Of a stretch of DNA of 64,000 nucleotides, positions 22,398-34,432 are shown one piece after another. Both the position numbers and the translations under genes were made by a program. Numbering within the stretch: the stretch's first letter is position 1; every line of letters begins with the position of its first letter. The stretch is from NCBI RefSeq assembly GCF_030272615.1, contig NC_081408.1, positions 335,452,793 through 335,516,792 on the forward strand, written 5' to 3'. Origin of the DNA: Cryptomeria japonica. Its lineage: Eukaryota; Streptophyta; Pinopsida; Cupressales; Cupressaceae. Under the pieces are notes generated by a model, which ran no database searches, had not been told where the DNA came from, and saw only the letters and a list, made by a program, of their open reading frames with translations.

Positions 22398-22896
22398 TGT
22401 TGGAATTGCACACTCCAATGATAATTGTAGGTGATTGAAGGTATTGTCATTGATGGAAACCTTGTAATCATATGGCACCAGCTGGCACCAACACCTACAG
22501 ACTCTACACCGGTAGATAGTTTACCGACAATGACAAAGATGATTACTGGAACCCTGGCCAATAGGATTTTGATTATTGTATATTGTATTTAATTGTAATA
22601 TCTTTTTGTAAGATGACATGGCATATTGTAATAAGACTCATATATAAGTATGAGATCTTGTAGATCATTTTAGAGACAGAGATATACATAAATGGTATCA
22701 AAGCTTGGTCACAAGTTTGAATCATGCAGGCCATGGCGAGTGACGCTGGGAGGGGGATTGTTGGTAGTGGGCCAGCGTCCCTCCCAAGGATTCGTGACAT
22801 GGTTTAACAACCTCTTGTGAATTCTATAAGTCTAGTGGTTATATCGGGCATTGACAGGTCGATCTTTTGGTGCAATGGCAACCCTATCTTGCAATA
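22398..22896 (+). repeat. NA2 3' LTR, 499 bp
   Basis: It starts TGTTGG, ends GCAATA, and is followed by the TTATC target copy. It matches 16740-17237 and keeps the TATA element at 22641-22647. Confidence 0.92.
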
Positions 22897-23640
22897 TTAT
22901 CTACCATTTTGTTGAATGATAGGTGCACTTGCATTTGGATACTGTATTTCAATTCAGGGATTAGATTGTTGATGAATATATCCATTTTCTCAGAATCTAG
23001 AATAGTCTGTGAATATCTATAGAACATCTTTCTCCAATGTTGGAGGAAAGTGAGAAAAGGCTCCCCTATTTTCTGTTTGGTATTGCAAAGCTCAATCATA
23101 GTAACAGGGTGTCGAATGTTATAGGAGTATTGTTGTAGAAATAGTTGGATTAATTCTTCAAAAGTTTTTATTCTCTTAGGTAGACTTGAGAACCATTCCA
23201 TAACTTGCCCCCCTAAACTTCTCAGTAAAAGGCACATGAGATACGTTTGGTTGTGCATGAACTCCATACATAAAGCACAAAATTCTCTAATATGGTCTTG
23301 GGGATATGAGGTACCATCATATTTGTAAAATTTTGGGATCTCAACTCATGAAGGAGATGGAGGCATGAATAGGTTTTTGTCAAATGGAAATGGGCATATT
23401 GTCTCCAAAGAATATTGTTTTGGGGATTTATCCTTGTTTTTCAGTTCTATGATCTCAGTCCATAAGGCTTGTAATTGTATGTGTACCATTATTATGGGTG
23501 ATTCTTCCTTTTTAGTGGCAAGAGTCTGAATGTTATAATCAGTAGGAATTTTAACACCTTGTTTTTCTAGTTCTAGAAAATAGTCTTCTTTTTCTCTAGC
23601 CATGATAACCTTCATCATTTTTTGGAAATCTTTATCCTTT
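22897..23640 (-). pseudogene. Gypsy gag, N-terminal half
   Basis: The minus strand encodes a retrotransposon gag domain: FYKYDGTSYPQDHIREF, LLLRSLGGQVMEWFSSLP, FEELIQLFLQQYSYNI, then ELCNTKQKIGEPFLTFLQHW. These match the conserved gag core of Ty3/gypsy elements. A TGA lies after FMPPSPS at about 23347. The gene begins near 23618 and runs into the NA2 insertion at 22896, resuming at 16739. The start is taken at the first ATG of the open block. Confidence 0.85.
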
Positions 23641-25965
23641 TGACATCTATGAATATCAGTTTTTGGAGGTTCAGAATCTTCAGATTCACTTGATGAGGAA
23701 TCATTGTATGTACCATGAATATTGAGGATGTCTTCAACATCTTGTTCTATTCCAGGTATAGTGGGAGATAAAGGTTGATAGTAAACTGCTATATCAGATG
23801 ATGAAGGTTTATCAGTGAGCGGATCCTTTACGTAAAATGGGTTATCCTAATATGAAAAGAATTGCCCTTTTCCTTTGGCATCTTTCTTATGAGAAATTAT
23901 GGTTTGAATAGGAATTTTTATTGACTGATGTGACCTTAAGTTATTTGTGCTGCAGAAGTCAAGATCAAATTCAGAGCTAGTTGTTTGGTTAACGTATTGA
24001 TTGAGAGAAGCAACTAAGATTTAGTCTAGTTTCAGGAACCATCTATCCTGTGTAAGATGTTTATTTAAGTTGTTTTGAGAGAAGTGACTAGGACTCTATC
24101 TAGTTTCAGGAGTGATCTATCCTTTATAAGACATTATCTAAGTGACTTAAGTTTGATAAGTAGTTGATTGAACTAGCTGAAAGATGATCGACAAAATCAT
24201 ACAACACAAATGGTAGAGGTACACTGTTTTAATCTATTTATGCTCAGGATGATGATAACTAGTTTTATGTTTCCTGTAGACTGTTTTAGGCAAGTTTAAC
24301 TATTTTGGACTGACAAAATTAGAGATTCATACGACAAGTTTTACAGGACCACATGACGGTTTAATAGCTTCAAGATGATGAAAATAGTGTTTCGTACGAG
24401 TTGCTGCCTAGTACCGTACACCGGATGGGTATGTCTGAAATGACAAACTGATCAATGCAATGGTTTATTGTATGACACAAGATGCAGACTCAAACGATAG
24501 ACTGTTAGGATTGATGAAATCTCATACAAAAATATGTATGTAGAAGGACGATAAATCAGAAGACTTGTATGATTGTTTACTGGACAAAGGCAAAATTATG
24601 AGTTTTCAATGACTGAGTATGACCAGTTTTGAGGTGGACTATGTTTCAACTAGGATAGACTAGTTTTGACATGGACAAAGTTTAACCTAGGGTAGACTAG
24701 TTTTGGTATAGACAGAGTTTTGACTAGGATAGACTAGTTTTGACACAAATAGAGTTTTGATCACTAAGTTTGTTTCTTGTTTTCTCTAGTTTTGGTATTC
24801 TAGTTTTAGTTTGAGGGATGAAAACACAGAAAACACATAATATGAATAATAACTCCAATAACAGCATGCAAACCCTACAAAAATTGGTGAGAGAAGAAAA
24901 CCTTTTCTTGTAGACTCAGGTACACACCCAATAGCTAATCAGAATATAGCCTCTGAGTCTCTCGCAATGGATTTTCAATGTCGTATTAGCCAACTCCAAA
25001 CACTAATGGGGGCATGAAATGACAAGTATCTTGGGAGAGTTACTATCTCTCTTGCACAAAGATTATCCTCCCTTTCAGAGGTGGACCGAGTAGCTTATAA
25101 TTTTAATTAGAACTAGTAAGGGACCCGTTTGGCACATCAAGGTATAAACTCAATTAAAAGGTCTCCCAACCTTGAAAACCAAGGTTTAATATACCCGAAG
25201 GTACAAAGGAGAGTTATTCTCGAGCACTGCTATTGACTTGATTTTCATCAAATCATGTTTCTTTTATAATGGGTTGGAGTACTTAGTGTTTAGCCATTCC
25301 CACTTGGGTCATTCCCCTCTCACCAATCATAATGGCTATAAAGTTATTAGCTCATCAAGAGGGCAGGCCCGCTAAAGATATACAAATCTCAAACTTAAAG
25401 AAAACTCTTGAAGGGTTTGGATTTTTGATTGTCTATTCAGACAAGAGTATACTCTCCTAACTCTCAGAATTTTTTAAAAATACGAAATACAAATTTGTTC
25501 TTTAACCAGATAGAAAGTTAGGTGCCTAAAAAATGAATTTAAAGAATACACGATGTTTGGTTGATTCTCCTTAGGCAACCTGCAAAGGCAACGAATCAGT
25601 AGTCATATTGTCTTTTGCGACAAGCATATTCTTCAATAGGTATTCTACCAAAATTGATTAGGCTATAAAAATTTCTCAGATAGATAGATAACAAGTCAGG
25701 GTTAGCATCAGTATAATCAAAATTGAATAGAGAACCTGAAGAATGAAATCTACTTTTTAACCAAAAATACAGAGTACCATACAACAATTCTCACCGACTC
25801 ATACGATAATTCATATGGGATCATGCGATACTTGTAGTTTGTCATCTGGCACTATGGGAAAACTCGTACGATAATTTGTAGCAACTATATGGACAAAAAT
25901 CCAAAACAAATAAAAATCAGAAAAATAAAAAAGTTAGTCTTCAAGGCCGAAAGATGTAGTCTTCT
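23641..25965 (-). other. Gypsy 5' leader
   Basis: About 2.3 kb between the primer site and gag. I see no supported gene. Two sets of short tandem repeats are present: a unit of about 78 bp near 23990-24145 (TAGTTTCAGGA...GATCTATCC), and a unit of about 50-55 bp near 24610-24770 (separate entry). The rest is AT-rich and untranslated. Confidence 0.6.
24610..24775. repeat. Tandem repeat in the gypsy leader
   Basis: Three to four copies of a roughly 50-55 bp unit containing AGGATAGACTAGTTTTGAC and ACAGAGTTT, with substitutions between copies. Confidence 0.7.
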
Positions 25966-25983
25966 ACCCCACGGTGGGCGCCA
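25966..25983 (-). other. Gypsy primer binding site
   Basis: The minus strand reads TGGCGCCCACCGTGGGGT, four bases after the 5' LTR end. The TGGCGCC start is typical of plant Tat/Athila-type gypsy elements. It fixes the element as minus-oriented with its 5' LTR on the right. Confidence 0.88.
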
Positions 25984-25987
25984 GAAA

Positions 25988-27140
25988 TGTGTGTGAAAAA
26001 GTGAAACAAGTCTGTAAGCTACAAGACACAACACTTCAATTAAGTCATTACATGTATGGTTAGACAGATATAAGCATGAATAATAAAACCATAACAAATT
26101 GACTAATTGCCTTCTAAAAGACGTGAGTATAAGATTGCTCTTAGATTTGTATAAGCAATACCAGTGACTAGACTACACCAAGATGAAGGATTTAATCTAT
26201 ATGAGTATGATATTAAGCTAAATGGATGCAAGATGGATGAATAAATTCAAGCAATATGGATTCAAGCAATCATGGAGTAAACTAATTATGGAAAAAAAGC
26301 TAAACTAAGATGCAAATAATCTCAAAAATCAAGCACAATATATTCAATGACTCAAGAGAAAAAAGTGTATAATAATAAATCTCCAGGGTGTTTTAAATGA
26401 GAGTTGAAGGCTGAATTTATGGAGAACCACAAGAGAGATCAAGAAAAAGCACAATTTAGGATTAATTGAAATAATTGAAAAATGAGATTCAGTTAACCTT
26501 GAGATAGATTCCAATTATAGTTGAATTCAAATGCATTCAGATTATAAGTTTGAGTTTGCATTAGAAATATATTTCAATTAATTCCATGCACTTGAGATAA
26601 AAATAGGTAATTCTTTGATTTATTCAAGAAAAGAGTCTTTTCAATGCAACTGAACTTCTTTTTTCTCAAAAGCTTTGAGTTTTACTTTTAGAGAATGATT
26701 AAATTCCTTTTAAATGCTTTTCTGATTTCAAGTTTCCAATTTAGAAAAAAGAAATAATATCTCAATTTTATTTCTCTCTCAATTCAATTGTTTTATTTTA
26801 TTTTCAATTTAACTCTTGCTTTGCATATTGATTCCTCTTTTTTAATAAATTAATTCCTTTTTTTATGATTAAATGACAAATTTATTAATTAATTAAATAT
26901 GCAAGGATAATTAATAAATTAAATAAGGCAATTGATCAAAATGAGTTTCTTGGAATGATTTAATTAATTAAATAAATATTTCATTAATATTGAGTTATTG
27001 ATTTTCTATGTGACATTTGATGATTGAAGAATTGAATAATTGTGTGCTCGAAGTTGATTTAATTGCCTTTGGTTAGGACCTTGGTGATGTTCTCAAAATT
27101 AGGGGCCCATGGTTTAGGTGACCAATTTTAGGGTATTACA
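25988..27140 (-). repeat. Gypsy 5' LTR, about 1153 bp
   Basis: It starts TGTAATACCC at 27140 and ends CACACACA at 25988 on the minus strand, and matches 2072-3204. Copia A coding sequence begins at once on its right. Confidence 0.9.
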
Positions 27141-27146
27141 GAAAAT

Positions 27147-27890
27147 ACCACTCTTCATTTGTTGTATTTGCAAGCCTATGAAATTTTTTATCTCTCCCAC
27201 TAGAGACATTTCAAACTCACTTTTCATTTCATTTGCAAAGTCATTTCTCATGTCATCATTACCTCCAAATATGATATCATCTACAAACACTTCACTAACC
27301 AGTATCTTATCTCCTTCAGATTTGAGATATATGTTGTTATCTTCACTGGTCCTTTGAAAACATATCTTCATCAGGTGTGAATGAAGCCTTTCATACCATG
27401 CTTGTGGTGCTTTCTTTAATCCATATATTGCCTTGTGGAACTTACATACCATGTCTTTCTCATCAATCAAACCATAACCATTTGGCTGGTCAATGCATAC
27501 TTCTTCTTCTAGTATTCCATTCAAAAATGTTGACTTCACATCCATCTCATATACTTTGAATCCCTTATGTGCAAAATTCTCACCATAATCTTCTCCTTCT
27601 TCTTGTGCATAACCTTTGCAAACCAATCTAGCTTTCTTGTGAACTACAACACCATCTTCATTCAGCTTGTTCCTGAATACCCACTTAGTACCTATCACAT
27701 TTTTATTTACTAGTTGGGGTACTAGGGTCCATGTACTATTCTTCTCAATTTGATCAAGCTCCTCCTCCATATATTTGACCCAATGATCATCTTCAAATGC
27801 TTCCTTTGTAGTTTTAGGCTCAATAGTGGAGATCGTGCAAGAATTCTCTCTAATTCTTCTTTTGGTTAGCACTCTAGCATCCTTATCTCC
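27147..27890 (-). pseudogene. Copia A reverse transcriptase, N-terminal and central part
   Basis: A long frame with [39 protein letters not shown], then [34 protein letters not shown] and the catalytic [12 protein letters not shown]. It ends in [19 protein letters not shown] at the gypsy junction and continues as ITQSKYV at 2060. Between ENFA and HKGF roughly 17 residues found in intact copia RTs (the APVARLEAIR... segment, still partly present in copia C) are missing: an in-frame deletion. The two catalytic Asp residues remain. Confidence 0.9.
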
Positions 27891-29250
27891 AATAATCTAT
27901 TCAAGATAATGATTGAGTCTCACATACCTCAGAATAACATGATCATTATCTTTAGGTTCTTCTTCTATATTATTATCATCATCTTGTGAATCTACTTGTT
28001 CTGGTTGAACTGGTACATCCTTTTTCTCCACATTGGTTTCTCCTAAGACTTCGAGATACTCATCCACTTGAACATCAATACTCTCAATTATTCTTTGTGT
28101 CCAATTGTTATAACATTTGTAGGCCTTACCCTTGGTGGAATAACCAAGAAATATACCTTCATCACTTTTAGCCTCAAACTTGCTAACATAGTCACCTCTC
28201 TTAATAAAACATTTGCTACCAAATATCTTGAAATAACTAACATTAGGTGATCTACCATACCAGCATTCATAAGGAGTCTTATCCTTACCTCTTTTTACCT
28301 AAATCTAGTTCATAGTGTAGACAACTCTCCAAAAAAATTTTGCTACACCTCCTTGTATCAACATCATTCTAGTTGCTTCAACAACTGACCAGTTGTTCCT
28401 CTCTGTAATACCATTCCACTGTGGTCTCCTCGATGCAGAAAGCTATCATTTGATACCATTTTCTTCACAATATCTAGTGAATTCCTCAAAAGTAAATTCA
28501 CAGCCTCGATCAGTCCTTAGACACTTTATCTTCTTACTACTCTCCTTTTCAACTAAGGCCCTGCCTTGAACTTACTAAATGCTTCTTTTTTATCTTTCAA
28601 GAATGTGACCCACATCATTCTTGAGAAATCATCAATGAAGATCATGAAATATCTATCACCTTGAATACTTTTAGTCCTTATTGGTCCACAGAGGTCTGTA
28701 TGAACCAAATCTACAAGATGTTCCACTGAAAAAGATTTTCTCTTGAAAGTTGAGGATGTCATGTTTCCCAACTAACATTTCTTACATAGAGCATTAACCG
28801 GTTTGTCCAACTGAGGAAAACCTCTCACTATCTTGGACTTACTCACTTTAACAATGTTATCAAAATTTATATGACAAAATATCCTATGTTAAAACCAACT
28901 ATCATCTACTTTAGCAATTAAATATTTGCTAACTTTAGGATTTAGGTGAAACAAGTTACCTTTAGTCTTCTTGCTAGTTGCAATCAGTTAACCTTTTCTC
29001 CCATAGATTTTGCACATACCATTCTTAAACTCCAATGGATATCCTGTATCATTGAGTTGAGCAACACTAAAAAGATTGTGCTTTAGACCTTCAACCCAGT
29101 AGACATCATCTGCATGACTCTTTCCATTAAGAGAAATAGTTCCCTTACCTTTAACCATGCAGGGTGAGTCATTACCAAATCTTACTCCGCCATCAAATTC
29201 CTTCAAAGAAATAAATTTTCTCCAGTCACCGGTCTTGTGATGTGAACAAC
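27891..29250 (-). pseudogene. Copia A integrase and connecting region
   Basis: GAG-pre-integrase sequence is seen at 28988-29206 (VEGLKHNLFSVAQLNDTG). The integrase core follows at 28553-28771 (VDLVHTDLCGPIRTKSIQG and YFMIFIDDFSRMMWVTFLKD) and continues across stops with an ERNNWSVVEATRMML-like segment near 28390. Downstream is FIKRGDYVSKFEAKSDEGIF and LGYSTKGKAYKCYN, the copia integrase tail. Stops and shifts near 28310, 28560 and 28780 break the frame. Confidence 0.8.
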
Positions 29251-30240
29251 CACTATCAATGATTTAATCATCAAAGTTATCCATGCGAGAAACTAAAGCC
29301 TTCTAATCAAATGTTTCCTCTTTAATGGCTATAAACACAATGTCTTCATTAGCATCACCATCAGATTCCTCATCAGTGATACCACCATCAACTGCAATAA
29401 GAAAATATCTTTTGCCTTTTCCCTTGTACTTCTTGAAATTCTTTCCCTTGTTCTCATTATCACCATTAGGATTGTTAGCTGGAATGTGTCTAATATTGTT
29501 GCATGCAAAACATTTCAAAGTTAATTTACCTCTATATTTACCAGTACCTCTGGGCAATCTCTTGTCCAAGAATGCTTCAAGCTCAACCAAACTATCTTCA
29601 TGATCAACTTCTCTGATGGATCTAGATTCATAACTATGACTGACATCTCTACTTTTCCTCATACATGGGTTAGAAACTAAAGCTTTAAATGCAGACTCAG
29701 ATTTCTGAACACTACCATCATAACCATTTAATTCAAAATAAGTAAGCTTACCAATGATGGAGTCAAGGATTACCTTAGTTTTGTCAATAGACTTTAGCTC
29801 TTGAAAGGCTGCAACTTGGATAGTGTAGACCGATAGCAGGGTTCTCAACACTTTACTAACCACTGTGGCATCTTCCACTTTACCACCTGCACTCTTGATC
29901 TCACCAACTATCTCTTTTATCCTATGACCATACTATTGGATATGCTCACCTTCATCCATCCACATGTCATCAAACTTTCCTCTTAGTCTCCAGACCATGG
30001 ACATCAACATATTTTGCATCAAACAAAGAATTGATAATAGCCTTCAGTGCTTGATTGTTTTCTTGTTTCTCTTTCTTCTGATCATCAGTCATTATCCCAC
30101 TAGGTGCAAAATATTGAGTACCAAAATGTTACTAGTATTGATTTCCTAGACTCTTGATATAAATTTTCATTCCTTCACTCCATATTCTATAGTTATCTCT
30201 ATTAAACTTTGGACCTTCCTTCTTCATCATGTTCTACAAG
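29251..30240 (-). pseudogene. Copia A gag
   Basis: A 191-codon block (29303-29878) encodes VEDATVVSKVLRTLLSVY-type gag sequence and LKSIDKTKVILDSIIGKL. A decayed zinc knuckle, CFACNNIRHIPANN, has lost its last Cys. The part upstream to 30240 contains stops but keeps EGEHIQ-type copia gag words. Gag lies directly after the primer site, as usual for copia. Confidence 0.75.
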
Positions 30241-30286
30241 ATATTTACCTCAAGTTGCTAGGCTTAGACCTTAGAGGACCTAAGAT

Positions 30287-30298
30287 GCTCTGATACCA
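30287..30298 (-). other. Copia A primer binding site
   Basis: The minus strand reads TGGTATCAGAGC, a few bases after the LTR end near 30304. Confidence 0.88.
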
Positions 30299-30303
30299 AT
30301 TCA

Positions 30304-31663
30304 TGGTATGATGAAAGAACAAGGATCCGTTCAACTACTGAGATGGGGGGTGAATCAATAGATAGAAAAACTAATATAAACTTCACCAATCTCATAATCA
30401 ACTTCTAAAAGAAAACTTAGAACTATAAATACAATATCACTATCAAGATTAAACTGTAAAGTTAAACTGGTTGTCTATTACAACAGATTAACAGTAAACA
30501 ACTTGAAACTCATAAACATCCAAATACTTTTACTAACATAAGTAAAACATCATTTCATATTGTTGTCGGTTATCATGACTTATCAAAGTGGATTAAGTAG
30601 TTAAGAAAATAAACTATAATAAAACATAACCACAAAAACATTCACCACTTGATACAAAATTTTGACGTGGAAACCTGAATGGGAAAACCATGGTGAGATG
30701 AGACTCACAATATAACTATCTGAACTCTTCTGAAGTTTTCCCTATTAGGAACCAAGCCTATTAAAGATTTAAGAAAAAGTCCTATTAAGAACAGATCCTG
30801 TTAGGGACCACCCGGTTAAGGGATTGACTATAATTCCTTCTTAGAAGTAATACCCTATGAGGAGTAACCTCATTAGAGGATTTGAAATCAAAGCTAATGG
30901 ACCACCGAGTTAGAGGATTTGAATAACACCAAGCTTTTTAGAGATTAATCGGTTAGGGGATTTCAACTGTTGTAATTGTTAGAAAAAAATAGGGGTTTGC
31001 TAATCTGTTTGAATAGCACTACACTTGCTTGTTCAGATCCTTTTCATGCTCCCATCTGCCTTTACCCAAACTGCAGATACATCATCTAGTTTGGCAACTA
31101 CACACTCAACTAAAACTTTGCTAGCTCTGAAACAAAACAACTCATCGACCTTATAAACAAATCAATAGGTCGATAACACAACAAAAACCTAATTCTCTCA
31201 TAGAGATTAGAAACAAGTCGGTTCAAGTATGACCATTTGATTACATAATAATCTCTACACATCATTCAAAAAATCCTTGATCGCTCCTTGATCACCACTT
31301 CATCGAGCTCAGTAAATCATCATGCACTTTGCATTACATGCAATATACTTTCTCATTCCCTAGACAAAAACTGTTACCTCAATGCACCAAAAAACACTTT
31401 GAAAATCTCTTCATACAATATAACCAATTCACCAAACTTAATTGGTTAGGGCTTATTAAATCAACAAGTAGGGTTTACCAATTCAAGTCTTCAATACTTA
31501 GAAATACCTATTTACTCCACAAACTTACCTATCAGTTATAGTTCCCTTTCACTAGATCTTCCTACCGGCTACAAAACAACATTACAACAATATCATTATC
31601 GATTAATTGAAATCAATGACAACATAACATTTAATTAATTCAATCTTCATGCAAATGCCAATA
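30304..31663 (-). repeat. Copia A 5' LTR, about 1.36 kb
   Basis: On the minus strand it starts TATTGGCATTTGC at 31663, where copia B coding sequence breaks off, and ends near CATACCA at 30304. It carries the near-terminal GATTCACCCCCC motif shared with the B/C, D, NA1 and NA3 LTRs. It is similar over long stretches to LTR D (54751-60879). Short open frames in it have no supported product. Confidence 0.8.
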
Positions 31664-32330
31664 CTAGGCACAAGTTCCAAATTATTATTCTTTTCAATTT
31701 GATCTAGTTCTTCCTTCATAACTCTCATCCAAATTTCATCTTTACAAGCTTCAACAACATCTTTAGGTTGAACTTTAGAAATAAAACATAATTCTTCTGT
31801 AGCTAGCCTTCTTCTAGTCATCATACCCTTATTCTTATCACCAATAATTTGATTTTCAAAATAATTCAATCTTGCATACCTCAGAGTCTTTTGTCTTTTT
31901 TTATTCTCAAGTTCCTATAATTATTCACCGGTAGCACAAACATCTAGATTAATAGTCTCTACTAGATCATTATGCTTAGGTTCTTCAGGCTGAATAGGAG
32001 CCAAAACAACATTTTGACCATCATCATAACCACATGCTTTGATCTCCATTCCAATCTTCTCATCCACCTTCACATTTTCACTTTCAACTATCTTTCTCAA
32101 TCTCTTATTGTTGCACTGGTAAGCTTTGCTCTTAGTTGAATATCCCAAAAAGATATCTTCATCACTTCTAGCATCAAACTTTCTTATATCCTCATCTCTC
32201 TTGATATAACATTTGCTACCAAATACTCTGAAATATCTTACAGTAGGAATATGACCAAACCAAAGCTCATAAGGGGTGTTATTGGTATCACCTTTGATAT
32301 GGACTCTATTGAATGTGTAAACAATAGTGC
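31664..32330 (-). pseudogene. Copia B integrase tail and RT start
   Basis: The minus strand encodes LGYSTKSKAYQCNNKRLRKI (32090-32150, the copia integrase tail), an acidic linker, then MTRRRLATEE and [19 protein letters not shown], the segment before the copia RT. It stops at 31664 where LTR A begins. Copia A and C have nearly the same words, so the three belong to closely related families. Confidence 0.8.
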
Positions 32331-33290
32331 TAATGTCTTATCTCCAGTAGATCTTTAGAACATTTCCTTCAATCAGCATAGTCTTTGTAGCATCCAAAAC
32401 AATTCTGCTCTTCCTCTCAACAACTCCATTTTCTTGTGGGGTTCTAGGAGAAGATAATTGTCTTCTAATTCCATGCATCTCACAAAATGAGTTGAACTCA
32501 TTAGAACAAAATTCTCCACCTCTATCAAATCTCAGACATTTCACGTTCAATCCAGACTCAGTTTCCACCTTAGGTTTGATTATCTTGAATTTGTCTAATG
32601 CTTCTGATTTCTCCTTCAAAAAGACAACCCACATCATCCTAGAACAATCATCAATTAGTAGCATAAAATATCTAACACCCTGCACACTTGTAACATTTGT
32701 AAGTCCACATAGGTCAGTATGCACAAGATCTAGCAATCCATCAGATGTATATTGTTTTCTCTTGAAGGAAATTCTTGTTTTCTTACCAAACTAACATTCT
32801 TTACATACTGGATTAGCAGGCTTAACAATCTTAGGTAGATCTCTAACAACTCGTGTAGAACAGATCTTAATCATTGAGACAAAGCTCACATGACACATTC
32901 TCTTATGCCACAACCAACTCTCATCTATCTTAGCAATCAAACAACTTTTCTCATCAGAATTCAAATAAAAAATGTTACCTTCAGTCTTAGTCCCAGATGA
33001 AATCTCTATACTAGAGGCATTCAAGATATTGCATTTACCATCCTTGAATTGTAGATCATTATCAACCATCTATTCAACACTCAAAAGATTATGCTTCAAA
33101 CCTTAAACATACAAGACATCATCAGTGTTATTCTTACCATCAAGAGAAATAAAACCTCTTCCAAGGATTACACAGGCTTTATCATCTCCAAATCTAACTA
33201 TCTCACCATCATACCTTTCCATGGTCACAATTTTTTTTTTAATCACTGGTCATATGATGTGAAAAATGGTTGGCAATCACCCATTCATCC
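32331..33290 (-). pseudogene. Copia B integrase
   Basis: The open block 32338-32736 carries the whole catalytic core: LVHTDLCG (first Asp), LRFDRGGEFCSNEF (second Asp) and QENGVVERKSRIVLDATKTM (Glu). The zinc-binding and pre-integrase part is at 32791-33069 (SWLWHKRMCHVSFVSMIKI, then CKEC). The DDE triad is present. The two blocks are split by TAG-type stops (CTA on the + strand near 32791). Confidence 0.88.
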
Positions 33291-33670
33291 TTTTCTTCTA
33301 CCTTAGCTGCCAAAGCTTTCTCCTCAATAAAACAGCCAGTGGAATCAATAGGTATAGGTCTATCTTATTTAATGGCAATAAACACAACTTCATTTGTAGC
33401 ATAATAATAGTTCTTCTAGTTCCTAAACTTCCGATTAGACTTATAAGGCTTATCATACTTCTCATGCTTCTCATATACATCATACTTATCAAACTTACCA
33501 TGTCGGTCATACTTAACCATTCTCTTTACACATCTAGAAGAAAAATATCCTATCTTATTATAAGAGAAACATTTCAAAGGCAACTTTCCATCATAATTAC
33601 CAGAACCTTTAGGCTATCTCTAGGAAATTAGTGCTTCAAGCTCATCAAGCTCTCTTTCTTTCTCTTCAAT

Positions 33671-33712
<42 letters not shown>

Positions 33713-34430
33713 TTGGATATTCTGCACTCATCAGGATCATACTTCTTCTTATTGGATAAAGGTGCAGATGCTCTAAATGTTGAACAAACTTTTCATGAGA
33801 TTCTTCAAACTCACTCAACTCAAATGAAACAAGCTTTCCAAGCAACACATGTCTTGTCACTATAGTCACACTCTGAATCTCATCAATAGCTGCAACCTTG
33901 TGTTTATAAGTAGGAGGGGAACATCTCAACACCTTAGCAAAAATTTCATCTTCTTCAATTCTTCCATTGGTACACCTAATACCTAGAACAAGGTCATTCA
34001 CCTCAGACATAAAATAATGTATCTTCTCATCATCTCCCATCTTCAATGTCTGATATTTTCCTTTCAAACTCTGTAACTTAGCAACTTTCACCTATTTGTC
34101 ACCTTCATACAGAATTTCAAGCTTCTCCCAGATCTCATGTGCAGTCTGAGGTCCCATAACATTTGTCATATCTGAATCAGTTAGGGCACTAAGTAATGCT
34201 TCCTTCACTCTAATATTGTATTATGCTTCCTTAACTTCATCTAGTATAAGTAGTCCCTTCTGAGAAACAACATAGGGATTCTTTGTAATCTTCGAGTAAT
34301 CTTCTCTAAGACATTTCAAGTGCACCCCCATCTGTTTCTTCCATCAAACCTCAGATTATCCTTCTTAAAGAGAATACCTTGAGCTTCCATCCCAGATCTC
34401 CTCAAGTGTTTAAGCTTATACTAGAGTATC
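33291..34430 (-). pseudogene. Copia B gag
   Basis: The block 33666-34091 encodes gag sequence (VAKLQSLKGKYQTLKMGDDE and IEEDEIFAKVLRCSPPTYKH). It ends in an Arg-Glu run produced by a CT microsatellite at 33676-33710. Near 33530-33590 a zinc knuckle reads CFSYNKIGYFSSRC, with the second Cys and the His both changed to Tyr. The part above 34091 matches copia gag N-termini but has stops. Confidence 0.75.
33676..33710. repeat. CT microsatellite in copia B gag
   Basis: About 17 CT units. On the coding strand they give an Arg-Glu dipeptide run between the gag core and the zinc-knuckle region. Confidence 0.95.
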
Positions 34431-34432
34431 TA

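Larger units (their letters stand above)
16740..22896 (+). mobile_element. NA2: complete non-autonomous LTR retroelement
   Basis: The element has LTRs of 498 and 499 bp, an initiator-Met-type primer site, a double polypurine tract and a 5 bp target duplication. The 5.2 kb interior encodes a coiled-coil and zinc-knuckle protein (ORF1) and a very long second frame (ORF2, 18723-22172). I find no protease, integrase, RT or RNase H, so it must use enzymes from another element. NA3 on the minus strand has the same gene order and homologous proteins. It inserted into the gypsy gag gene and is therefore younger than the gypsy element. Confidence 0.85.
2071..27141 (-). mobile_element. Tat-like Ty3/gypsy LTR retrotransposon with two nested insertions
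   Basis: Two similar terminal repeats (2072-3204 and 25988-27140) bracket gypsy genes on the minus strand in the order gag, protease, RT, RNase H, integrase. The primer site, the polypurine tract and an AAAAT repeat at both junctions support one insertion. It split copia A inside its RT gene. Taking out the nested solo LTR (9405-13571), NA2 (16740-22896) and their target copies leaves about 14.7 kb, a size typical of the Tat/Ogre group. That lineage is also suggested by the second RNase H-like domain and the protease motifs. All genes carry stops or frameshifts. Confidence 0.85.
27147..31663 (-). mobile_element. Copia A, 5' half (Ty1/copia)
   Basis: On the minus strand the order is 5' LTR (30304-31663), primer site, gag, integrase, RT. 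The gypsy element cuts it at 27146, and it resumes at 2070. Its LTR starts inside a copia B coding frame, so A inserted into B. The 3' end lies left of the window. TG has changed to TA at the LTR start. Confidence 0.85.

Noticed and set aside
33676-33710. CT repeat considered as a CRISPR-like or regulatory array
   Set aside because: It is a simple dinucleotide microsatellite inside a gag frame. No spaced repeats occur anywhere in the window.
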